From positions 1 through 27,346 of the forward strand of contig JBBTQP010000028.1 in NCBI GenBank assembly GCA_038065635.1: DNA of 27,346 bases, written 5' to 3'. Under the pieces are notes generated by a model. The model saw only the letters and a program-made list of their open reading frames with translations, searched no databases and was not told where the DNA came from. The translations under genes were made by a program, and so were the position numbers. Positions 6,923 through 12,207 of the stretch are shown one piece after another (positions within the stretch are counted from its first letter, which is position 1; each line of letters begins with the position of its first letter). The DNA is from JAHJFW01 sp038065635 (lineage in GTDB: Bacteria > Patescibacteriota > Patescibacteriia > 2-12-FULL-60-25).

Positions 6923-7911
6923 ATTTTTACCTTAAAATCCTTTTTGATTTGCACAAACGTCGGATCGGGCGGAATGGAGAATGATTTTCTTTCTCCGGTT
7001 GCCGGATCCGTGAAAGCGAGTGAGATGGCTTGAAGCATCAGGCGCGTGCCTTTGATTTTTCTATCAGGATTGCGGAGCGTATATAAAGAATCCCCGACGA
7101 TTGGATTTCCAAGCGCAAAAAGGTGCGCGCGGATTTGGTGCGTTCGTCCGGAAAGAATTTGCAGTTCCACTTCCGTCGCGTTGTGATAGCGCGTAAGCAC
7201 GCGATAGTGCGTCCATGCCGCGCGTCCGCCTTCTTCATGTTCCGGCCGAGCAGCCATGCGAGCCTTGGTTTTTGATCGCGCGATTCGGAATTTGATGTCA
7301 CCCTCGTCCTTCGACATTTCTCCATGGACCAACGCCAGATAAACCTTATCCACCGAGTGTTCCGCGAATTGTTGTTTAAGATGGTCGAACGCGGTTTGGG
7401 TTTTAGGAATTACCATGAGACCGCTTACGTCCTTGTCGAGGCGATGGACGATTCCCGGACGTTCCGGATTTTCGCCGAGGCGAGAAATTGCCGGATCGTG
7501 CGCAACGAGAGCGTCGATGAGCGTTCCGGTGTGGTGGTGCGTATCAGGATGAACGAGAATGCCGGCCGGTTTGTCGATCACTAGCCAGTCTGCCGTTTCT
7601 GCGATGATTTTCAGAAACGGAATTCCCCTCGTAGGGGCGGGCTTGTCCCGCCCTGTTTTCGCGTTATTACGAACGCCGTGCGTAATAATACGGGGAGGGC
7701 GCATGGCATGCGCCCCTACATCGTCATACACGACCGCATCTCCGATTTTCAGGAATCTATGAACGCTCGCCACTTTTCCATTCACCGTACCTGCTCCGGC
7801 CTTCAGGTGTTTCGCTATCGCGCTTCGCGTTGTCTCGATAAGTTGTTCAGCTAAAAAAATATCTAAGCGTTTTTTAGAGTCCGTTTCCGTAATTACCCGG
7901 GTGAATTTCAT
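6919..7911 (-). CDS. RluA-family RNA pseudouridine synthase
   Basis: The 330-residue enzyme converts uridine to pseudouridine in rRNA or tRNA. Residues 1-62 form an S4 RNA-binding domain ('KRLDIFLAEQL'). The catalytic domain starts near 100 with 'VIDKPAGILVHPD'. The signature 'HRLDKDVSGLMV' contains the catalytic Asp159, and 'GRTHQIRAHL' (255-264) is the conserved C-terminal motif. Between the domains, residues of about 65-94 are encoded by a MITE-like repeat (7631-7719) inserted in frame, giving a longer, basic linker. The exact target (RluA, RluC or RluD site) cannot be assigned. The gene lies 24 bases downstream of tRNA-Ile(UAU) with no terminator between them and overlaps cmk by 4 bases. 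Confidence 0.92.
   Translation of the reverse strand: MKFTRVITETDSKKRLDIFLAEQLIETTRSAIAKHLKAGAGTVNGKVASVHRFLKIGDAVVYDDVGAHAMRPPRIITHGVRNNAKTGRDKPAPTRGIPFLKIIAETADWLVIDKPAGILVHPDTHHHTGTLIDALVAHDPAISRLGENPERPGIVHRLDKDVSGLMVIPKTQTAFDHLKQQFAEHSVDKVYLALVHGEMSKDEGDIKFRIARSKTKARMAARPEHEEGGRAAWTHYRVLTRYHNATEVELQILSGRTHQIRAHLFALGNPIVGDSLYTLRNPDRKIKGTRLMLQAISLAFTDPATGERKSFSIPPDPTFVQIKKDFKVKI
7631..7719. repeat. MITE-like element inserted in the pseudouridine synthase gene
   Basis: The 89-bp element is bounded by 9-bp perfect inverted repeats, GTAGGGGCG and CGCCCCTAC. It contains a nested inverted repeat TTATTACG...CGTAATAA (7664-7688) and GC-rich sub-palindromes (GGGCGGGCTTGTCCCGCCC and GGGCGCATGGCATGCGCCC). 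A related remnant lies upstream of the pyrophosphatase gene at 12112-12164. The reading frame is kept through it. Confidence 0.8.
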
Positions 7912-7935
7912 AAATATCGTTTGTAGTCGCCTATG

Positions 7936-8007
7936 TGCGCGAGGTAGGGATCGAACCTACGACCAAGCGTGTATAAGACGCCTGCTCTACCGCTGAGCTA
8001 CTCGCGC
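7936..8007 (-). tRNA. tRNA-Ile (anticodon UAU)
   Basis: This 72-nt tRNA has a full cloverleaf: acceptor GCGCGAG/CTCGCGC, D arm GCTC...GAGC, anticodon stem GGCGT/ACGCT with loop CTTATAC, T arm GTAGG-TTCGATC-CCTAC, and discriminator A. CCA is not encoded. With T at position 33 the anticodon reads TAT, decoding AUA. Most bacteria read AUA with a lysidine-modified CAU tRNA, so this isoacceptor is notable. Confidence 0.9.
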
Positions 8008-8030
8008 ACGCAAGCGGCTACCGAGTTGAA

Positions 8031-8059
8031 TTTATACAGTCTTATGCGGGTTTTTGCAA
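8031..8059 (-). promoter_or_regulatory. Promoter of the tRNA-Ile(UAU)-rluA-cmk unit
   Basis: On the minus strand TTGCAA (8059-8054), a 17-base spacer and TATAAA (8036-8031) give a good sigma70 promoter about 24 bases before the tRNA 5' end. No terminator is seen between the tRNA and the downstream genes. Confidence 0.75.
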
Positions 8060-8072
8060 TAACGGCATTTAT

Positions 8073-8250
8073 GTCATTGCGAGCCCCAGCAGGGGCGTGG
8101 CAATCAAATCAGAGGAGAGATGCTCTCTTACTAGATTGCCGCGTCGTTGCTACTCCTCGCAATGACAGTTGATTAGATTGCCGCGTCGTTGCTACTCCTC
8201 GCAATGACAGTTGATTAGATTGCCACGTCGTTGCTACTCCTCGCAATGAC
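8073..8250. repeat. GTCATTGCGAG element followed by three 42-bp tandem units
   Basis: The left arm at 8073-8105 (GTCATTGCGAGCCCC...GGCAATC) and the first right arm at 8134-8166 are inverted copies, making a MITE-like element. The right arm is then tandemly repeated at 8135, 8177 and 8219 with the same linker (AGTTGATTAG) as the array at 1-200. Units 1 and 2 have GCCGCG where the last has GCCACG. The 356 bases between the RluA-type gene and archease hold only the tRNA, its promoter and this composite. Confidence 0.92.
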
Positions 8251-8260
8251 GTAGTATTAT
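8231..8260 (+). promoter_or_regulatory. Archease promoter, with the -35 supplied by the repeat
   Basis: TTGCTA (8231-8236) lies inside the last 42-bp repeat unit; an 18-base spacer leads to TATTAT (8255-8260). The ATG is 7 bases after the -10, so the mRNA would be leaderless. Confidence 0.5.
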
Positions 8261-8267
8261 TGTAGAT

Positions 8268-8684
8268 ATGCACTCATTTGATGTTGTTTCCAATACCACG
8301 GAACCGCAAGTTAACGCTCGAGGTACCACGCGTGCCGGTTTATTGGTCGCGGCTATAAAAGGAATGCACGCGGTCGTTCATCCGACTTTTTTCGAGAAAG
8401 AAGGGGAGCGAGAGCGGACGTTTTCCATCAAAGCGGATGATTTCACGGGACTGTTCAATGAACTTATGAAGATCGCGATCGCTTTATCGAAAGAGAAACA
8501 AGAAGTATATACCGACGTTCGATTCGATCTCATCACCGACAAAGAGGCAAAAGGAGCGTTGATAGGAAAACCGTTTGTAAAGACAGACGTTACGATAACA
8601 ACGGCAGGCGCGAATGGGACGACGATTGAGAAAAACGCGGAAGGAATGTGGGAAGCGACTGTGACGTTTGAAGCAAAGAATTAG
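8268..8684 (+). CDS. Archease
   Basis: The 138-residue protein matches the archease family in length and layout. It has an N-terminal strand ending in 'VNARGTTRAGLLVAAIKGMHAVV', the central 'IKADDFTGLFNELMKIAIAL', 'KGALIGKPFVKTDVTITTAG' and a C-terminal 'EGMWEATVTFEA'. Archease activates the RNA ligase RtcB by helping form the ligase-GMP intermediate, acting in tRNA splicing or RNA repair. No rtcB is in this window. The start follows a -10 element by 7 bases with no Shine-Dalgarno. HicBA follows on the same strand but has its own promoter. Confidence 0.82.
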   Translation: MHSFDVVSNTTEPQVNARGTTRAGLLVAAIKGMHAVVHPTFFEKEGERERTFSIKADDFTGLFNELMKIAIALSKEKQEVYTDVRFDLITDKEAKGALIGKPFVKTDVTITTAGANGTTIEKNAEGMWEATVTFEAKN

Positions 8685-8713
8685 TTGTTTTTCATTCTAT
8701 CTCGTGATATAAA
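8685..8713 (+). promoter_or_regulatory. hicBA promoter
   Basis: TTGTTT (8685-8690), a 17-base spacer and TATAAA (8708-8713). Initiation about 7 bases later would fall at the hicB ATG (8722), making a leaderless transcript. Confidence 0.65.
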
Positions 8714-8721
8714 ATAGTCCT

Positions 8722-8961
8722 ATGAAGATAGAAAAAATGAAGAAAATTCAAAGGATTGTTAACCAGTATCCGGTTATTGTTCAAGAAGACCGATCCGGTG
8801 GCTATTGGGTTTCTTGTCCGATTTTGCAGGGTTGCTACAGTCAGGGCGAAACAGTCGATGAGGCGCTTGAAAATATTAAAGAAGCAATCGCACTCTGCAA
8901 CGAAGATAGGATTGAACGACAGCCGCAAGGCGACGTGAGCCTACATCTGGTTCGCGTCTGA
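8722..8961 (+). CDS. hicB: HicB-family antitoxin
   Basis: The 79-residue protein has the HicB partial RNase H-like fold: 'YPVIVQEDRSGGYWVSCPILQGCYSQGETVDEALENIKEAIALC'. It neutralises the HicA mRNA interferase by direct binding. It lacks the C-terminal ribbon-helix-helix or HTH domain found in longer HicB proteins, so autoregulation may be weak or work differently. The first ATG (8722) is chosen because the promoter puts the transcript start next to it; an in-frame ATG at 8737 is possible. The gene precedes hicA by one base, the reverse of the classical hicA-hicB order. Confidence 0.9.
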   Translation: MKIEKMKKIQRIVNQYPVIVQEDRSGGYWVSCPILQGCYSQGETVDEALENIKEAIALCNEDRIERQPQGDVSLHLVRV

Positions 8962-8962
8962 T

Positions 8963-9187
8963 ATGACTGATCTGGCTGGGTTTTCTGGAAAAGATGTGGT
9001 GAAGCGATTGGAGCTGATCGGCTATCGCGTCGTAAGGCAACGTGGAAGTCACGTGAGACTAAAACATCGAGATAGTTCCGCGCACAAACCAATTACGGTC
9101 CCTATGCACAAAGAAATAAAGATCGGACTCTTATCCCAGATATTGAAAGATGCGGGCGTTGAAATAACGGATTTTGTATCCCACTAA
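8963..9187 (+). CDS. hicA: HicA-family toxin (mRNA interferase)
   Basis: The 74-residue protein has the dsRBD-like HicA fold with 'GKDVVKRLELIGYRVVRQRG' and the catalytic 'GSHVRL' (His near residue 29), then 'TVPMHKEIKIGLLSQILKDAG'. HicA cleaves mRNA independently of ribosomes. The gene starts one base after the hicB stop and is clearly co-transcribed. All recognisable key residues are present, so the toxin appears intact. A strong hairpin terminator follows. Confidence 0.92.
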   Translation: MTDLAGFSGKDVVKRLELIGYRVVRQRGSHVRLKHRDSSAHKPITVPMHKEIKIGLLSQILKDAGVEITDFVSH

Positions 9188-9215
9188 CAAAGCCCTGAAC
9201 CAGCCGAATTGATCA

Positions 9216-9252
9216 AAACAAAAATCTCCTATATTTCGGGGGATTTTTGTTT
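9216..9252. terminator. Terminator between hicA and hflX
   Basis: The stem pairs AACAAAAATCTCC (9217-9229) with GGGGATTTTTGTT (9239-9251), with one G-T wobble. T-rich and A-rich flanks allow termination of both hicA and the convergent hflX. Confidence 0.8.
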
Positions 9253-9257
9253 AGCCG

Positions 9258-9345
9258 ATTTTCCGACGTCCGACGTCGGAAAATTACAAACTAACCGATA
9301 TTCGGATGTCTAACATCGGAATATCATCCGACGTCCGACGTCGGA
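9258..9345. repeat. Three consecutive GACGTC-type palindromes
   Basis: IR1 (9258-9284) is a perfect 27-bp inverted repeat of ATTTTCCGACGTC around a single C. IR2 (9297-9325) is a diverged copy around GATATTCGGATGT with one mismatch. IR3 (9327-9345) repeats TCCGACGTC-C-GACGTCGGA. IR3 lies within the last codons of hflX. These may be REP-like elements, a protein-binding site array or terminators. Confidence 0.85.
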
Positions 9346-10430
9346 ATTATTCTTTTTGAAATCGCGCGTTTGAGACTATCCAGTCCGTCTCCGTTGATGC
9401 AGGATACGAAAATAGGATCTCTGTCTGCGAATGTATTTTTAAGCTCCGCGCGACGCTCATTGGAGACGAGGTCTATTTTGTTAAAAACGTGGAGTCGAGG
9501 CGTTTCGCCAACTCCGAGCTGATCCAAAATTCCATCCACCTCGCGGATTTTTTCTTCTATATGTTCGTCTCCCGCGTCAATAACGTGGAGAAGAAGTTCG
9601 GCATCTATCGTCTCGTCCAAAGTTGATCGAAACGCGCTGATTAGATTCGGCGGAAGGTCTTGAATGAATCCGATGGTGTCTGAAAGCAGGACCGTTTGTT
9701 CGTCCGATAGACGCAGTTTCGCGACTCGCGTATCAAGCGTGGCGAACAATTCGTTGGCCACGTATACGCCTTTTTTGGTTAGCGCTCGAAGGAGCGAGGA
9801 TTTTCCGGCGTTCGTATATCCGACGATTGAGGCGGTTTTGAATCCTTGTCTGTCGCGCGATCGTCGGTGTTCTTGTCTCGATCTCGCCACGCGATCCAGT
9901 TGCTTTTTCAATTGCCGTTCCTGATCGCTCAAGTGGCGTTTCATTATTTCGGTATTCGTCTCGCCGATTCCGCGCGTTCCGATTCCTCCGGCCTGTTGCA
10001 TCATTTCCATCCCCATTCCGAAAATGCGCGGACCCATGTGCCGGACGGCGGCGAGTTTGATTTGAAGTTTGGCTTCGGAAGTGGTCGCGTGTTTTTGGAA
10101 AATTTTCAAAATAAGATCAACGCGATCCCACGCGGCCATTTTTTGTTTTCGCAAAATTTCTCCAAGTTCGTACATCTGCCGCGGCTTCAATTGGTTGTTG
10201 ATGATAAGAAGATCCGCGCGCTCGGTCTCCGCGATTCGCAGAAGTTCCTGAAGTTTCCCTGAACCGACGTAAGTCCGATAATCCGGAACGCTACGCTTCT
10301 GAATCATCTTAACGACAGTTATTCCGCCGTATGTCGCAGTCAGCGATTCCAACTCCGTCAGACGACGCGAAGCCACGTTCGGTGTCATGTCAGGCGGAAT
10401 TACGTCGAGAAGAATGGCGCGTGGAGGCAT
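9324..10430 (-). CDS. hflX: GTPase HflX (ribosome-associated)
   Basis: The 368-residue HflX is a GTPase that binds the ribosome and splits stalled or stress-hibernated 70S particles. The N-terminal HflX domain has 'YVGSGKLQEL' and 'RVDLILKIFQKHA'; a coiled segment with 'GPRIFGMGMEMMQQAGGIGTRGIGET' leads to the G domain. G motifs are 'GYTNAGKSS' (204-212), 'DTIGF' (251-255), 'NKID' (317-320) and 'SCING' (343-347). Length is near the short end for HflX. The last residues, 'IPTSDVG', are encoded by a GACGTC palindrome shared with the intergenic repeats, so the C-terminus may have been rewritten by that element. It is divergent from the RelE-type module. Confidence 0.95.
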   Translation of the reverse strand: MPPRAILLDVIPPDMTPNVASRRLTELESLTATYGGITVVKMIQKRSVPDYRTYVGSGKLQELLRIAETERADLLIINNQLKPRQMYELGEILRKQKMAAWDRVDLILKIFQKHATTSEAKLQIKLAAVRHMGPRIFGMGMEMMQQAGGIGTRGIGETNTEIMKRHLSDQERQLKKQLDRVARSRQEHRRSRDRQGFKTASIVGYTNAGKSSLLRALTKKGVYVANELFATLDTRVAKLRLSDEQTVLLSDTIGFIQDLPPNLISAFRSTLDETIDAELLLHVIDAGDEHIEEKIREVDGILDQLGVGETPRLHVFNKIDLVSNERRAELKNTFADRDPIFVSCINGDGLDSLKRAISKRIIPTSDVG

Positions 10431-10469
10431 AAGGTCGCTTGTACGCTGATATTAGAATGCGGTGGACGA

Positions 10470-10500
10470 TTGAGCAACGACTTCACATTCAGCGTATAAT
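10470..10500 (+). promoter_or_regulatory. Promoter of the RelE-type toxin-antitoxin pair
   Basis: A consensus TATAAT lies at 10495-10500 with TTGAGC 19 bases upstream. A second -10-like TATATT at 10505-10510 ends 6 bases before the ATG and would give a leaderless mRNA. The overlapping GCGTATAATGCG / GCGTTATATT motifs could form an autoregulatory operator. Confidence 0.6.
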
Positions 10501-10516
10501 GCGTTATATTATTCTC

Positions 10517-10735
10517 ATGAATACGATCACAATTCCAAAAAAGGTTACGGCTCAAGGCGATTTGGTCATTCTTCCGAGAAAAGAACTTGAAGCATTATTG
10601 AAATGCCATACTTCGATAAAATTTTCTCCTACCGTTTCGCAAAAAAAAGCGTTGGCCAGAGCTGAAAAAAACTTTCAACACAAAAAAACCCTTTCATTTC
10701 ATGAGCTTGCCGAAACATTGGGACTTGCGAATTGA
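10517..10735 (+). CDS. Putative type II antitoxin (partner of the RelE-type toxin)
   Basis: This is a 72-residue protein. The start at 10517 is chosen because the N-terminus 'MNTITIPKKVTAQGDLVILPRKELEALL' matches small antitoxins of this group and because -10 elements lie just upstream; a longer frame from 10439 would run through the promoter. The N-terminal half looks like an AbrB/Phd-type DNA-binding strand pair. The C-terminal 'TLSFHELAETLGLAN' is the likely toxin-wrapping segment. Its 3' end overlaps the toxin gene by 35 bases. The exact antitoxin family is not certain. Confidence 0.75.
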   Translation: MNTITIPKKVTAQGDLVILPRKELEALLKCHTSIKFSPTVSQKKALARAEKNFQHKKTLSFHELAETLGLAN

Positions 10736-10970
10736 TCCGAGTGTTGGAAAAGTTCTTAAGAAATTTACGCATCGTGATACGCTTGCACTTCTTGAAGTGA
10801 TGCGGCTTTTAACTTTTGATCCGTATTTTGGCGATATTCAAAAAATGAAAGGTGAAGAACAAGTTTGGCGGCGACGAATCGGATCGTATAGATTATTTTT
10901 TAAGCTTAAAACGAACGAAAATATAATACTTGTTTTCCATCTAGAACGACGAACTTCAAACACCTATTGA
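10701..10970 (+). CDS. RelE/ParE-superfamily toxin
   Basis: The 89-residue toxin carries the superfamily pattern: 'IDPSVGKVLKKF' at the N-terminus, 'DPYFGDIQKMKGEEQVWRRRIGSYRLFFKL' in the core, and 'ILVFHLERRTSNTY' at the end, with the basic Arg cluster and terminal Tyr expected of a RelE-type ribosome-dependent RNase. It overlaps the antitoxin gene, so the two are translationally coupled. RelE versus ParE activity cannot be separated by eye; the 'RRTSNTY' tail favours RelE. No truncation is visible. Confidence 0.85.
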   Translation: MSLPKHWDLRIDPSVGKVLKKFTHRDTLALLEVMRLLTFDPYFGDIQKMKGEEQVWRRRIGSYRLFFKLKTNENIILVFHLERRTSNTY

Positions 10971-10997
10971 TATTTGGTTTTTGTGACGGTCTTGAAG

Positions 10998-11026
10998 TTG
11001 CATAAAAACCTAGATTTTGCTAGAGT
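10998..11026 (+). promoter_or_regulatory. Promoter of the DUF1059-reductase operon
   Basis: TTGCAT (10998-11003), a 17-base spacer ending in TGC, and TAGAGT (11021-11026) with extended -10 character. The ATG at 11035 follows by 8 bases, so a leaderless transcript is expected. Confidence 0.6.
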
Positions 11027-11034
11027 TTTGTTAT

Positions 11035-11226
11035 ATGAAAGTTATTTATTGTCGGGACTTTGGGTTGGATTGCAACGCGAAGATGAAGGGTAACTCCGCG
11101 GACGACGTGGTGAACGCCGCTATCAATCACGGAGTGAGCATGCACGGACAGAATGTTAAAGAATTACAGACGCCGGAAAAGCGCGCGGAGATTGCGGAGA
11201 AAATTAAAGAAGAATTGCCTGCATGA
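11035..11226 (+). CDS. DUF1059-like small protein
   Basis: The 63-residue protein 'MKVIYCRDFGLDCNAKMKGN...' resembles DUF1059. It has two cysteines (positions 6 and 13) and a 'VNAAINHGVSMHG' helix ending in histidines, which could bind metal. Function is unknown in the family. The start at 11035 is preferred over an upstream TTG (11017) because of the promoter and the family N-terminus. Its stop overlaps the start of the reductase gene (ATGA), so the two are co-translated. Confidence 0.75.
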   Translation: MKVIYCRDFGLDCNAKMKGNSADDVVNAAINHGVSMHGQNVKELQTPEKRAEIAEKIKEELPA

Positions 11227-12074
11227 AGGTACTGGTTTTCAGCCCTGGCTACATAGGAGAGAGGATCGTTGACGCGCTTCGTGACAAAGGGCACGAAGTT
11301 TTTCCTGTCCGAGTTGAGATAACGGATGAAGTCGCGGTTAGAAACGCGCTTGAAGCTCATAAGCCGGACGCGGTTTTGAATTGCGCAGGAAAAAAAGGAA
11401 CGCCGAACGTTGATTGGTGCGAAACGCATCAGATCGAGACCATGCGATCCAACACGATCGGTCCGCTTCTAATCGCGCAGGCCTGCATGGAGCGCGGAAT
11501 TCATTTTACGCATCTTGGGACAGGTTGTATTTTTTACGGAGCTTCGCCAGATCCTGCTGGTTGGAAAGAATATGATCATGCAAATCCTTCGGCGACATAC
11601 ACACGTTCGAAGTATGCGGCGGATTTGATGCTGACGCAGATTCCGAACGTCGCAATCGTGCGTCTTCGAATGCCGATCGACGATCGGCCGGATCCGAGAA
11701 ATCTAATCAACAAGCTGGCGAATTATAAAAAAGTTATCAATGTCGAAAACTCCGCAACGGTCGTGGACGATCTCATCACCGCGGTTATCGGCGTTATCGA
11801 AAAGAAGGGGATCGGGATTTTTCACGCTGTAAATCCCGGAGCAATGCGTCACCGTGATCTTATCGCGCTTTACGAGGAACTTGTCGATCCTACTCACACG
11901 AACGAGTGGATAGAGGAGGAGGATTTGCTAGGTCAGGGACTTGTCGCGAAAACGAGATCGAATAACATCATGCAAAATATACGGCTACCGGAACTCGGGA
12001 TTCATTTGCGACCAATCAAAGAAGCACTACGGGATTGCATGGAGAAGTATGCGGCCGCAAAGCGAGTCAATTGA
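11223..12074 (+). CDS. NAD(P)-dependent nucleotide-sugar epimerase/reductase (RmlD / NRS-ER-like)
   Basis: The 283-residue short-chain dehydrogenase-type protein has an N-terminal Rossmann motif 'SPGYIGERI' (7-15), the active-site 'YTRSK' (Tyr126, Lys130) and conserved 'GTPNVDWCETHQIETMRSN' (59-77), 'GTGCIFY' and 'RLRMPI'. These match the plant-type 3,5-epimerase/4-reductase of UDP-rhamnose synthesis more closely than bacterial RmlD. It would reduce a 4-keto-6-deoxy-hexose nucleotide, supplying deoxysugar for surface glycans; the glycosyltransferase at 21543 may be a user. The substrate is inferred. It overlaps the DUF1059 gene by 4 bases. Confidence 0.8.
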   Translation: MKVLVFSPGYIGERIVDALRDKGHEVFPVRVEITDEVAVRNALEAHKPDAVLNCAGKKGTPNVDWCETHQIETMRSNTIGPLLIAQACMERGIHFTHLGTGCIFYGASPDPAGWKEYDHANPSATYTRSKYAADLMLTQIPNVAIVRLRMPIDDRPDPRNLINKLANYKKVINVENSATVVDDLITAVIGVIEKKGIGIFHAVNPGAMRHRDLIALYEELVDPTHTNEWIEEEDLLGQGLVAKTRSNNIMQNIRLPELGIHLRPIKEALRDCMEKYAAAKRVN

Positions 12075-12111
12075 CCAAAAAAGCGTCTTTTATTAACATT
12101 CCATACCGGCT

Positions 12112-12164
12112 GGGCGATCGCAAGGATCCGCCCCTACTAACGGGGAGGGCGGGACAAGCCCGCC
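12112..12164. repeat. Remnant of the GGGGCG/CGCCCC repeat family
   Basis: The region contains GGGCGATCGC...GCCCCTAC and a second palindrome GGGCGGGACAAGCCCGCC, related to the element inside the RluA-type gene at 7631-7719. It fills most of the 133-base space between the reductase gene and the pyrophosphatase gene. No clear promoter was found there. Confidence 0.7.
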
Positions 12165-12207
12165 ACTACAAACTACCGACTACTCACTACTCACTTTTCT
12201 CTAATCT

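Noticed and set aside
9664..10262. Plus-strand frames opposite hflX
   Set aside because: They are antisense shadows of a clear GTPase gene.
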